Under the pieces are notes generated by a model. The model was not told the DNA's origin. It saw only the letters and a list, made by a program, of their open reading frames with translations, and searched no databases. Source: Micromonospora sp. RP3T (lineage in GTDB: Bacteria; Actinomycetota; Actinomycetes; Mycobacteriales; Micromonosporaceae). Taken from it: a stretch of 64,000 nt of DNA. Positions 56,103 to 63,812 of this stretch are shown one piece after another. Within the stretch, counting starts at the first letter, position 1; each line of letters starts with the position of its first letter. The DNA lies in the NCBI RefSeq assembly GCF_003027925.1, contig NZ_PYPS01000011.1:110758-174757 (forward strand), written 5' to 3'. Position numbers and translations under genes: made by a program.

Positions 56103-56148
56103 GCACGGTTGTGCGGCGCCGGGAGTCGCTGACGAAGGGCGGCGGCGC

Positions 56149-57483
56149 GTGAGCCTCGTCGTCTGCGCCGATGTCGGGTCGACGTACACGAAGGCCGCGG
56201 TGGTGGATCTCGACGGTGGTCGGCTGGTCGGCGCGGCGGCCGCGCCGACCACGGTGGGCACCGACGTGTTGCACGGTCTGGACGCGGCGGTGGGCGCCGC
56301 CACCGCGGGGCTGGCCGGTGGGGACGTGCCCTGGTATGTGTGTTCGTCGGCGGGGGGTGGGCTGCGGCTGGCCGTGGTCGGCTACGAGCCGTTGGTGACG
56401 GCGCAGGCGGGCCGGCGGGTCGGGTTGTCCGCCGGGGCGAACGTGGTGCACGTGGCAGCCGGGCGGCTCGGGCGGGCCGAGCTGGCGGCGTTGCGCGCGG
56501 CCCGGCCCGACGTGGTGTTGCTCGTCGGCGGCACGGACGGCGGTGACGCGGACACCCTCACCCACAACGCGACGCGGTTGGCGCGGGCGCGTTGGCGGGT
56601 GCCGGTGGTGCTCGCCGGCAACGTCGACGTGCGGGGCGAGCTGGGTGCGTCGTTGTCCGCGGCGGGGGTGCCGGTGACCGTCGCGGACAACGTGTTGCCG
56701 CGGATCGGGGTGCTGACGCCCGGTCCGGCCCGCGCGGCGATCCGGGAGGTGTTCCTGCGGCACGTCATCGGTGGTAAGAAGTTGTCCCGTGGTGGTCGTT
56801 TCGCCCGGTTGGTGCGGGCGGCCACCCCGGATGCGGTGCTCACCGGGGTGGAGGTTCTCGCCGACGCGCTCGGCGGGGACCTGGCCGTCGTCGACGTCGG
56901 TGGCGCCACCACCGACGTCTATTCGGTGCTCACGCCCGACGAGCGGGACAGCGGACCGGGCCAGGAGGTCGCCGGCACGCTGTGGCGGGCCCGCACCGTC
57001 GAGGGGGACCTGGGGATGCGGTGGAGCGCCCCGGGTGTGGTGCGGGCCGCCGCCGAGGAGCGGCTGCTCGCGGTGGGGGAGGTCGACGGCCTGGCGGCTG
57101 CGGCGGCGGTGCGGGCCGCGGATCCCGGGTTCCTGCCCGCCGACGACGCCGATCGGGCCGTGGAGCGGCGGATCGCCGGGCTCGCCGCGACGGTGGCGTT
57201 GCGGCGGCATGCCCGGGGCGCGGCGACCGGTGAACGCGCCGGCCGGGATCTGCGGGACGTGCGGGTGATGGTGGGCTCCGGTGGGGTGTTGCGGCACGCC
57301 GCGCCGGTCGACGCCGCCGGTGTGCTGGCGGCGGTGCTCGGTGACCACGCCGGTGGGTGGCCGCTGCCGCGGGCGGCGCGCGCCGTCGTCGACGTCGACT
57401 ACGTGCTGGCCGCCGGTGGGCTGCTCGCCGCTGATCATCCGGGTGCGGCGGTGGCCCTGTTGCGTCGGCATCTGGCCGGCTGA
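56149..57483 (+). CDS. MutL/GlmL-like ATPase, probable aminomutase reactivase (KamB-like)
   Basis: A 444-residue actin-like ATPase: VVCADVGSTYTKAAVVDLDG (phosphate 1), VVLLVGGTDGGDADTLTHNA, LAVVDVGGATTDVYSVL (phosphate 2) and VRVMVGSGGVLRHA. GlmL/MutL proteins repair B12-dependent mutases by exchanging damaged cobalamin; KamB is the version found with 5,6-aminomutase. The paired small B12-binding partner (MutS/KamC-like) is not present in the window. The GTG start lies 46 bp after kal; the operon ends here, before a gene-free stretch. Confidence 0.88.
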   Translation: MSLVVCADVGSTYTKAAVVDLDGGRLVGAAAAPTTVGTDVLHGLDAAVGAATAGLAGGDVPWYVCSSAGGGLRLAVVGYEPLVTAQAGRRVGLSAGANVVHVAAGRLGRAELAALRAARPDVVLLVGGTDGGDADTLTHNATRLARARWRVPVVLAGNVDVRGELGASLSAAGVPVTVADNVLPRIGVLTPGPARAAIREVFLRHVIGGKKLSRGGRFARLVRAATPDAVLTGVEVLADALGGDLAVVDVGGATTDVYSVLTPDERDSGPGQEVAGTLWRARTVEGDLGMRWSAPGVVRAAAEERLLAVGEVDGLAAAAAVRAADPGFLPADDADRAVERRIAGLAATVALRRHARGAATGERAGRDLRDVRVMVGSGGVLRHAAPVDAAGVLAAVLGDHAGGWPLPRAARAVVDVDYVLAAGGLLAADHPGAAVALLRRHLAG

Positions 57484-57574
57484 GCGCTGCGCCGGCGGGC
57501 CCGGTCGGCTGTCGGCGTATCGAGACGCGCCGACGCGACACGCCGTGGCGCAACACACGACAGGCCGGGGTGGG

Positions 57575-57605
57575 TTGACAGCGGCGGGGGTGCACGCCGT
57601 ACCGT
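57575..57605 (+). promoter_or_regulatory. Candidate promoter of a non-coding RNA
   Basis: A perfect TTGACA (57575-57580) is followed by TACCGT (57600-57605) after 19 bp, slightly long for a principal-sigma promoter. Transcription would begin near 57612, with no open frame starting at a suitable place. Confidence 0.45.
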
Positions 57606-57611
57606 CTTTGA

Positions 57612-57900
57612 GTCCTACCACGGGAAGCGGCTGTTGTTCGTTTCGTCCTCTCGTCCGCTGGCCGAGTGACCGGAAGGTTGCGGCGGCCAGGTCCAGCGGG
57701 CGGGGGTCGGCGGGGCGGCGCGAACCGGTCGCGGTTACCGGTGTACGGGCAGGGTGAGAGGAACGGCCAGTAGACAACGGCCAGGCGGGGGCAGCCAGTC
57801 CACGTCCGGTCGGTCCGAAGGTCGGTGCCGATCGTCCTCGCCCCACCGGCCGGGGAGGGCCTGGGAGCATCGGGGCGCGGCTTGGGCCGCGCCCCGATTT
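57612..57900 (+). ncRNA. Candidate structured ncRNA of about 290 nt
   Basis: The 493-bp stretch 57484-57976 has no convincing gene. Between the promoter at 57575 and the terminator at 57869 the sequence can fold back on itself at long range: GGCTGTTGTT (57629-57638) pairs with GACAACGGCC (57773-57782, two G-U pairs) and, nested inside, CCTCTC (57647-57652) pairs with GAGAGG (57756-57761). A large internal loop lies between. The length and rod-plus-bubble shape recall 6S-type RNAs (Ms1 in mycobacteria), but hallmark sequences of 6S, RNase P or tmRNA were not recognised. Confidence 0.4.
57869..57900 (+). terminator. Strong terminator of the candidate ncRNA
   Basis: ATCGGGGCGCGGC and its exact complement form a 13-bp stem with a TTGG loop followed by TT. 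It lies 385 bp after the last operon gene, too far to be that operon's terminator alone, and fits the end of a separate transcript. Confidence 0.8.
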
Positions 57901-57943
57901 CCGTCGCCGGGGCACCTACGGGCGCCTCGACGCGGCGGCCGGG

Positions 57944-57980
57944 TAGCCTTCGGCCCGTGATCGTGGTGAGGTGCCGGTGA
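57944..57980 (+). promoter_or_regulatory. Leaderless promoter and 7-codon leader peptide coupled to lnt
   Basis: TAGCCT (57944-57949) stands 7 nt before a GTG at 57957, which opens GTG ATC GTG GTG AGG TGC CGG TGA, a 7-codon frame (VIVVRCR). Its stop overlaps the lnt start codon (GTGA at 57977). Ribosomes finishing the leader would be in place to start lnt. Confidence 0.4.
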
Positions 57981-59584
57981 CGACGCTCGACCGGGAACAG
58001 CCGCGTGCCGCCGACGGGGCACGCCACCCGGGCGCCGTGGGGCGTCCGCTGCCGCTGAGGCTGGCCGTGCCGGCCGCGGTGTCGGCCGGGCTGGCGTTGC
58101 TGGTGGCGTTCCCGCCGTACGGGCTGTGGCCCCTCGCGCCGGTCGGGGTGGCGTTGCTGGCCGCCGCGGCGCACCGGCGGCGGCTGCGTGCCGGCGCCGG
58201 GTTGGGTTTCCTGGCCGGGGTGGCGTTGTTCGCGCCGCTGCTGGAATGGACGAACCTGCACACCGGCTGGCTGCCGTGGGCGCTGTTGTCGCTGTTGCAG
58301 GCCGGCTACCTGGCGCTGCTGGGCGCCGCGACGGCCTGGGTGTCGCCGCTGGCGGACCGGTGGCGGGTGGGGTGGCCGCTGCTGACCGGGGTGCTGTGGG
58401 TGGGGCAGGAGGCGCTGCGCGACCGCACGCCGTTCGGTGGGTTCCCGTGGGGGCGGTTGGCGTTCAGCCAGGACACGTCGCCGCTGCTGCGGCTCGCCGC
58501 GCTCGGCGGCGCGCCGCTCGTCACGTTCGCCGTGGCGTTCGCCGGTGGGCTGCTGCTGGCCGTGGCGTGGCGGGACTGGCGCCGTCCGGCGGGGCGGTGG
58601 CGGCCGGTCGCCGCGCTGACCGCCGTGCTGGTGGCGTTGCTGGCCGTCGGGGCGGCCGTCCCGGTCGGGGTACGCGGCGGCGGGAACACCGTCACCGTGG
58701 CGATCGTGCAGGGCAACGTGCCGCGTCTCGGGCTGGACTTCAACGCCCAGCGGCAGGCGGTGCTCAACAACCACGTCGACGCCACCGTCGAGTTGGCCGG
58801 GCGGGTGGGTCGCGGCGAGGCGCAGCGTCCCGACCTGGTGGTGTGGCCGGAGAACTCCAGCGACATCGACCCGCTGCGTAACCCGGGCGCCGGTTACCGC
58901 ATCTCGCAGGCCGCCGACGCGATCGGCGCGCCGATCCTGGTCGGCGCCGTGCTGCTGGGTCCCGGCCCCGGTCAGGTCCGCAACGCCGGCCTGCTGTGGC
59001 GGCCCGGCAGCGGCCCCGACCTGGGCCAGGTGTACACGAAGCGGCATCCGGTGCCGTTCGCCGAGTACGTGCCGCTGCGGGCGATCGCCCGGAAGGTCAG
59101 CGCCGAGGTCGACCGGGTGCGGTCCGATTTCGTCCCCGGTGACCGGCCGGGGGTGCTCGACGCCGGGGTGGCCACGCTCGGCGACGTGATCTGTTTCGAG
59201 GTCGCCTACGACGGCATCGTGCGGGACACCGTCACCGGCGGCGCGCAACTGCTGGTGGTGCAGACCAACAACGCCACGTTCGACGTGGCGGAGGCCCGCC
59301 AGCAGTTGGCGATGGTGCGGTTGCGGGCCGTCGAGCACGGCCGTGCCGCGTTGATGGCCTCCACGGTGGGGGTGTCCGGGTTCGTTTCCCCGGACGGGCG
59401 GGTAGACGGTGCCACCGGGTTCAACACCGCCGAGGTCGTGGTGCGGCAGATGCGACTCGGGGACGGGCGTACCCCGGCCACCGTGGTCGGGGCGTGGCCG
59501 GAGGCGGCGTTCGCGGCGTTCGCGGTCGCGGCCCTGCTCGGTGCGGCCGTGGCGCGTCGACGCCGGGAGGTCGTCCCCGGCTGA
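57977..59584 (+). CDS. lnt: Apolipoprotein N-acyltransferase
   Basis: A 535-residue membrane enzyme that adds the third acyl chain to lipoproteins. About six N-terminal helices (PAAVSAGLALLVAFPPYG onward) lead to a nitrilase-like domain with catalytic Glu292 (WPENSS), Lys355 (YTKRHPVPFAEYVP) and Cys406 (VICFEVAYD), matching the E267/K335/C387 triad of E. coli Lnt. A C-terminal anchor follows (FAAFAVAALLGAAVA). GAGGTGCCG sits before the GTG at 57977; a GTG 6 bp upstream is an alternative. It pairs with the Ppm gene; in mycobacteria the two are one fused protein. Confidence 0.93.
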   Translation: MTTLDREQPRAADGARHPGAVGRPLPLRLAVPAAVSAGLALLVAFPPYGLWPLAPVGVALLAAAAHRRRLRAGAGLGFLAGVALFAPLLEWTNLHTGWLPWALLSLLQAGYLALLGAATAWVSPLADRWRVGWPLLTGVLWVGQEALRDRTPFGGFPWGRLAFSQDTSPLLRLAALGGAPLVTFAVAFAGGLLLAVAWRDWRRPAGRWRPVAALTAVLVALLAVGAAVPVGVRGGGNTVTVAIVQGNVPRLGLDFNAQRQAVLNNHVDATVELAGRVGRGEAQRPDLVVWPENSSDIDPLRNPGAGYRISQAADAIGAPILVGAVLLGPGPGQVRNAGLLWRPGSGPDLGQVYTKRHPVPFAEYVPLRAIARKVSAEVDRVRSDFVPGDRPGVLDAGVATLGDVICFEVAYDGIVRDTVTGGAQLLVVQTNNATFDVAEARQQLAMVRLRAVEHGRAALMASTVGVSGFVSPDGRVDGATGFNTAEVVVRQMRLGDGRTPATVVGAWPEAAFAAFAVAALLGAAVARRRREVVPG

Positions 59585-59606
59585 GCCGAGGAGAGGCGGT
59601 ACGACG

Positions 59607-60383
59607 GTGGGTGCGCAAGCCGGCCATCCCGGGGTGGGGCGGGTCCTGGTGGTCATCCCCACCTACAACGAGGCGGACAACGTGCGGCGGATCGTCGCCC
59701 GGGTCCGCGCGGCGGCGCCCGCGGTGGACGTGCTCGTCGCCGACGACAACAGCCCCGACGGCACCGGCGGCATCGCGGAGGCGATCTGCGGCGTCGATCC
59801 GCAGGTGCACGTGCTGCACCGGCCCGGCAAGGACGGTCTCGGCGCGGCCTACCTGGCCGGGTTCGGGTGGGCGCGGGAGCGCGGCTACGACGCGGTGGTG
59901 GAGATGGACGCCGACGGGTCGCACGCCCCGGAGGACCTGCCGGCGTTGCTGGCCGCCGCCCGCGACGCCGACGTGGTGATCGGCTCGCGGTGGACGCGCG
60001 GCGCGCGGGTGGTGAACTGGCCGTGGCGGCGGCTGCTGTTGTCGCGGGTCGGCAACCTGTACGCGCGGGTGGCGTTGGGCATGCCGGTCAGCGACGCCAC
60101 CGGCGGTTACCGGGTGTACCGCTCGGCGGTGCTGGACGCCATCGACCTGGGGTCGGTGCGGTCGCAGGGGTACGCGTTCCAGGTGGAGTTGTCCCGGCTG
60201 GCGCACCGCGCCGGGGTGCGCATCGTGGAGGTGCCGATCACGTTCGCCGAGCGGGAACACGGCGACAGCAAGATGAGTCCGATGATCGTGGCGGAGGCGT
60301 TGTGGCGGGTCACCCGGTGGGGGGTGCGGGACCGTCGGGCGGCGGTGCGGGGCCGCCCGGACGCGTTGGCCCGGTGGCCGTGA
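59607..60383 (+). CDS. ppm1: Polyprenol monophosphomannose synthase (DPM1-like)
   Basis: A 258-residue family 2 glycosyltransferase. VVIPTYNEADNVRRIVARVR begins the fold, VLVADDNSPDGTGGIAEAI follows, and VVEMDADGSHAPEDLPALL holds the metal-binding D-x-D. VSDATGGYRVYRSAVLDAI and FAEREHGDSKMS are typical of DPM1-type enzymes. It moves mannose from GDP-mannose to polyprenyl phosphate for lipoglycans and protein mannosylation. In mycobacteria the Ppm1 domain is fused to Lnt; here they are separate, adjacent genes (22 bp apart), as in Streptomyces. GAGGAGAGG precedes the GTG. Confidence 0.93.
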   Translation: MGAQAGHPGVGRVLVVIPTYNEADNVRRIVARVRAAAPAVDVLVADDNSPDGTGGIAEAICGVDPQVHVLHRPGKDGLGAAYLAGFGWARERGYDAVVEMDADGSHAPEDLPALLAAARDADVVIGSRWTRGARVVNWPWRRLLLSRVGNLYARVALGMPVSDATGGYRVYRSAVLDAIDLGSVRSQGYAFQVELSRLAHRAGVRIVEVPITFAEREHGDSKMSPMIVAEALWRVTRWGVRDRRAAVRGRPDALARWP

Positions 60384-60438
60384 GCGGGGGCGTGTCATGC
60401 TGGAGGGGCGTGACGACACTTGCGGCCGATGAGGTGAG

Positions 60439-60957
60439 ATGCGCCGAGGACTGAAATTCGTACCGTTGGCTCTGCTGCTGCTGACGTTGCTGGAGCTGGC
60501 CGTTTTCGTCCTGGTCGGGCGGGCCGTCGGGTTCGGCGCGGCGCTGCTGCTGGTGTTCGCGGCGTCGCTGCTGGGTCTGGTGCTGCTGCGCCGGGAGGGC
60601 ATGCGGGCGTGGCGGCGGTTCCGGGCGGCCGCGCAGGCCGGTCAGCCGCCGGGGCCGCAGGTGACCGACGGCCTGGTGGGGTTGGCGGGTGCGCTGTTGT
60701 TGGCGTTGCCGGGGCTGGTCAGCGGCCTGGTGGGGCTGCTGCTGCTGGTGCCGCCGCTGCGGCGCCTCGCCGGTGGTGGGGTGCGCCGTAGCGCGGAGCG
60801 GCGGGTGTCGTCGATGGTCGCCGGTGACCTGTTCGGTCCGCGTCGGGTGCGGGTGTACCCGGGTGCGCCGCAGCCCGCGCCGTCGCCGCAGTCGCCGCCG
60901 GCCGGGCAGTCGCCGCGGCCGGGACCGGCCATCGAGGGTGAGATCGTGGACCGCTGA
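60439..60957 (+). CDS. fxsA: FxsA-family membrane protein
   Basis: A 172-residue membrane protein with the FxsA pattern: FVPLALLLLTLLELAVFVLV, a second helix ALLLVFAASLLGLVLLRREG and, after a loop, LVGLAGALLLALPGLVSGLV. FxsA of E. coli relieves exclusion of phage T7 by the F plasmid; its normal role is unknown. The C-terminal 45 residues are Pro/Gln-rich and probably disordered. A strong terminator follows. Confidence 0.9.
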   Translation: MRRGLKFVPLALLLLTLLELAVFVLVGRAVGFGAALLLVFAASLLGLVLLRREGMRAWRRFRAAAQAGQPPGPQVTDGLVGLAGALLLALPGLVSGLVGLLLLVPPLRRLAGGGVRRSAERRVSSMVAGDLFGPRRVRVYPGAPQPAPSPQSPPAGQSPRPGPAIEGEIVDR

Positions 60958-60974
60958 GAACGGCCCAGACGTGA

Positions 60975-61013
60975 CGAAACGCCCCCGGGGAGGTGATCCC
61001 CGGGGGCGTTTCG
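60975..61013. terminator. Terminator between fxsA and rbpA
   Basis: A perfect 16-bp stem (CGAAACGCCCCCGGGG and complement) with a 7-nt loop follows the fxsA stop by 17 bp and precedes the rbpA stop on the other strand by 13 bp. T's follow the stem on both strands, so it can act in both directions. Confidence 0.85.
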
Positions 61014-61026
61014 ACGTTGTCGGTGC

Positions 61027-61368
61027 TCAGGCGCGCCCGCGGCGGGTGCGGACCTCCTGGAGCCGCTCGGCGAGGATGTCCTCCAGCTCGGCGATGGAGC
61101 GCCGCTCCAGCAGCATGTCCCAGTGGGTGCGCGGCGGCTTGGCCTTCTTCTGCTCCGGCTCGTTGCCGTCGACCAGCCGGGCGACGCTGCCGTCGAACTT
61201 GCACTCCCAGGTCGTGGGGACCTCCGCGTCGACGGCGAACGGCACCTCGAACTGGTGGCCCTTGGCGCACAGGTACTCGCGGGTCTGACGCGGCGCGAGC
61301 TCCGTGTTGCGGTCGGATTCGTAGCTGACCGCGCCCAGCCGGCTACCGCGCAGCATACGCTCGCCCAT
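61027..61368 (-). CDS. rbpA: RNA polymerase-binding protein RbpA
   Basis: A 113-residue actinobacterial transcription factor that binds the principal sigma factor and stabilises open complexes. The core LRGSRLGAVSYESDRNTELA, REYLCAKGHQFEVPF and VPTTWECKFDGSVARL are diagnostic; the C-terminal sigma-interaction domain HWDMLLERRSIAELEDILAE is complete. Cys in YLCAKGH and WECKFD recall the zinc-binding pair. A SigR-type promoter lies 41-67 bp upstream. Confidence 0.96.
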   Translation of the reverse strand: MGERMLRGSRLGAVSYESDRNTELAPRQTREYLCAKGHQFEVPFAVDAEVPTTWECKFDGSVARLVDGNEPEQKKAKPPRTHWDMLLERRSIAELEDILAERLQEVRTRRGRA

Positions 61369-61408
61369 GATCGACTTCCCCTCGTTCGTGGTGCTGGTCC
61401 TCAGGTGT

Positions 61409-61435
61409 AACGGCCGGTCACCGCCCGCCCATTCC
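61409..61435 (-). promoter_or_regulatory. SigR-type promoter of rbpA
   Basis: On the minus strand GGAAT (complement 61431-61435) and GTT (complement 61409-61411) are separated by 19 bp, close to the SigR consensus GGAAT-N18/19-GTT. In Streptomyces coelicolor rbpA is a known SigR target induced by thiol stress, so conservation of the site is expected. Confidence 0.7.
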
Positions 61436-61566
61436 CCACCCGCGTCGGTCGGGCCGTCCGCGGGTCGGGAACGTCAAGGGTAACCGGCCGGGGCAGCCGC
61501 CCGAATCGGCTGGAGTGTTTCGCCCGTCACCGGGGATGTTACCCACCACGCGTGCCGGAGGTGACG

Positions 61567-63048
61567 ATGAGCAGTGACGCGCAGGTCGGGGCCCGACCGC
61601 CCGCGGGTCGGACCTTCTTCGGTCACCCGCGGGCGCTGTCCACCCTCTTCCTCACCGAGATGTGGGAGCGGTTCAGTTTCTACGGCATGCGGGCCATCCT
61701 GGTGCTGTACCTGACCGCGACGGTCGCCGACGGCGGTCTCGGCATCGGCGAGTCCACCGCCAACGCCGTGTACGGCACGTACAACGCGATGGTCTACCTG
61801 ATGGCGCTGCCCGGCGGCTGGGTCGCCGACCGGCTGCTCGGGGCGCGGCGCAGCGTGCTGTGGGGCGGCGTGGTGATCGCTGCCGGTCACTACGTGATGG
61901 CGGTGCCCACCGGGTGGAGCGTGTTCGCCGGCATGGCGTTGATCGTGCTCGGCACCGGCCTGCTCAAACCCAACATCTCCACCATGGTCGGTGACCTGTA
62001 CGAGCGGGACTCGCCGCGCCGCGACGCCGGCTTCTCGATCTTCTACATGGGCATCAACCTGGGCGCGTTCATCGCGCCGCTGGTCACCGGCTTCCTCGGC
62101 GAGAAGATCAACTGGCATCTGGGGTTCGGCGCGGCCGCGGTCGGCATGACCTTCGGCGTGGCGCAGTACGTGCTCGGCCGCCGTAACCTGGGCGACGCCG
62201 GCGCCCGCCCCGCCGACCCGCTGCTCGGCGCCGACCGGCGGCGGGCGCTGACCCGCGCCGGCGCGGTCACCGCCGTGCTGCTGGTGGTCCTGCTGGGGTT
62301 GCTGCTGACCGGCTGGTTCACCGTGAACACGGTGGTCAACCTGCTCACCGCGGTGACCGTGCTGGTGACCGTCGGCTACTTCGCGCGGATCCTCACCGAC
62401 CGGGAGATCAGCGGCACGGAACGCCGCCGGATGAAGGCGTACGTGTGGCTGTTCGTGTTCGCCGCCGCGTTCTGGCTGATCTACGACCAGGCCGGCTCGG
62501 TGCTGAACATCTTCGCCGCCGACCGCACCGACCGCGACGTGGCCGGGTTCACGTTCCCGGCGTCCTGGCTCCAGTCGGTCAACCCGATCCTGATCATCAT
62601 CGGCGCGCCGTTGGCCGCCTGGCTGTGGCTGCGTCTGGGCCACCGGGTGTCGACGCCGACGAAGTTCGCCGTCGGCCTGGTCCTCAACGGCCTGTCGTTC
62701 GTGCTGATGGCCGCCGCCGCGCAGGCCGCCGTCGGCGGCGACCTGGTCTCCCCGTGGTGGCTGGTCGCGGTGTACGCGATCCAGGTCGCCGGCGAGCTGT
62801 CGCTGAGCCCGGTGGGCCTGTCGGCCACCACGAAACTGGCCCCGGTGAAGTACGCCAGCCAGATGCTGGGCCTGTGGTTCCTCGCCACCGCCGTCGGCGA
62901 CGCGATCGGCGGTCAGGTCGCCCGGCTGGCGCAGAACTGGTCGCAGTCGGCGTACTTCCTGACGTTCGGGCTGGCGTCGGTGCTGCTGGGGGTGGCCGCG
63001 GTGATGTTCACCCGGCAGATCCGCGGCCTGATGGCCGGCATCCACTGA
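61567..63048 (+). CDS. POT-family proton-coupled oligopeptide transporter
   Basis: A 493-residue major-facilitator protein. The POT signature TEMWERFSFYGMRAILVLYL carries the E-x-x-E-R-F proton site; FYMGINLGAFIAPLVTGFLG is the second POT motif (F-Y-x-x-I-N-x-G). AEPS-like VYAIQVAGELSLSPVGLSAT is the late conserved helix. It takes up di- and tripeptides with protons. The ATG at 61567 was chosen for GGAGGTG in front. It stands alone, divergent from rbpA. Confidence 0.93.
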   Translation: MSSDAQVGARPPAGRTFFGHPRALSTLFLTEMWERFSFYGMRAILVLYLTATVADGGLGIGESTANAVYGTYNAMVYLMALPGGWVADRLLGARRSVLWGGVVIAAGHYVMAVPTGWSVFAGMALIVLGTGLLKPNISTMVGDLYERDSPRRDAGFSIFYMGINLGAFIAPLVTGFLGEKINWHLGFGAAAVGMTFGVAQYVLGRRNLGDAGARPADPLLGADRRRALTRAGAVTAVLLVVLLGLLLTGWFTVNTVVNLLTAVTVLVTVGYFARILTDREISGTERRRMKAYVWLFVFAAAFWLIYDQAGSVLNIFAADRTDRDVAGFTFPASWLQSVNPILIIIGAPLAAWLWLRLGHRVSTPTKFAVGLVLNGLSFVLMAAAAQAAVGGDLVSPWWLVAVYAIQVAGELSLSPVGLSATTKLAPVKYASQMLGLWFLATAVGDAIGGQVARLAQNWSQSAYFLTFGLASVLLGVAAVMFTRQIRGLMAGIH

Positions 63049-63082
63049 CCGGCGACCCCGAGCCGGCTCAGCGCCGGACGAC

Positions 63083-63673
63083 TCACGCCGCCGGTGTGGG
63101 CGGCAACGGCAGCGGCAGGCCGGGCAGCCCGTCGATGCTGGTCGCGACGTGCTCCTTGCCGGCGAAGTACGCCGACAGCGACGCGTCGTCCTCCCGGGCG
63201 AACCGCCGCCCGTGCAGGTCCCGGTCGGTGTCGTAGCTCATCAGCGGCACCGCGTAGCCGCAGGTGTCGCGGATCAGCTCGGCGCGCACCACGATCACCG
63301 CCCGCAGGCCGTGCGGGCCCGGGTCGATGTCGGGAAAGTGCCGCAGCAGGTCGGGCCAGCGCGGGTCGTCGCGGAACACCGGCTCGCCGCGCCCGTGCAC
63401 CCGCACGATGTTCGGCGGGCCGGCGAACGCGCACCACATCAGCGTGACCCGGCCGTTCTCCCGCAGGTGCGCGATGGTCTCGGCGTTGCTGCCGGCAAAG
63501 TCCAGATAGGCCACCGTGTGCGCGTCGAGCACCGCCAGGGCGCCGCGCAGCCCCTTGGGTGACAGGTTGACGGTGCCGTCGCCGGACAACGGGGCGGTCG
63601 CGACGAAGAACATCGGCTGCGCCTCGATGAACTCCCGCAACCGGCCGTCGATGCGGTCATGCGTCTTTCCCAT
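63083..63673 (-). CDS. Pyridoxamine 5'-phosphate oxidase-family protein
   Basis: A 196-residue split-barrel flavin-binding protein. FIEAQPMFFVATAPLSGDGT and VNLSPKGLRGAL are the usual opening; VAYLDFAGSNAETIAHLREN and RVTLMWCAFAGPPNIVRVHG contact the cofactor. CGYAVPLMSYDTDRD is the late conserved block seen in the actinomycete subgroup (F420- or FMN-binding uncertain). It ends in a Pro/Leu-rich tail. Its role is unknown; relatives reduce small molecules with FMN or F420. Confidence 0.9.
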   Translation of the reverse strand: MGKTHDRIDGRLREFIEAQPMFFVATAPLSGDGTVNLSPKGLRGALAVLDAHTVAYLDFAGSNAETIAHLRENGRVTLMWCAFAGPPNIVRVHGRGEPVFRDDPRWPDLLRHFPDIDPGPHGLRAVIVVRAELIRDTCGYAVPLMSYDTDRDLHGRRFAREDDASLSAYFAGKEHVATSIDGLPGLPLPLPPTPAA

Positions 63674-63741
63674 GCCGTGATCCTCGCCCGGCCGGCCGGT
63701 GCCGCGCTGCCCCGTCCCGCTGCGTGGCCGGTCAACCGGCG

Positions 63742-63812
63742 CCGAGCCGCGCGAGCGGCCCCGGCCGGAACCCGGTCAGGCGGGGCGTCCGAGCCGCGCG
63801 AGCGCCCCGGCC
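63742..63812. repeat. Direct repeat around the stop of the right-edge fragment
   Basis: Two copies of CCGAGCCGCGCGAGCG followed by (G)CCCCGGCC (63742-63766 and 63789-63812) lie on both sides of the TGA at 63776-63778. The inner copy codes for the last residues (AGALARLG) of the fragment; the outer one repeats them downstream. This resembles the duplicated gene end at 11329-11415. Confidence 0.6.

Noticed and set aside
57612..57900. RNase P RNA, tmRNA or SRP RNA in the gene-free stretch
   Set aside because: None of their conserved sequences (for example the GAGGAAAGTCC of RNase P or the tmRNA ends) was recognised; only a generic candidate ncRNA is reported.
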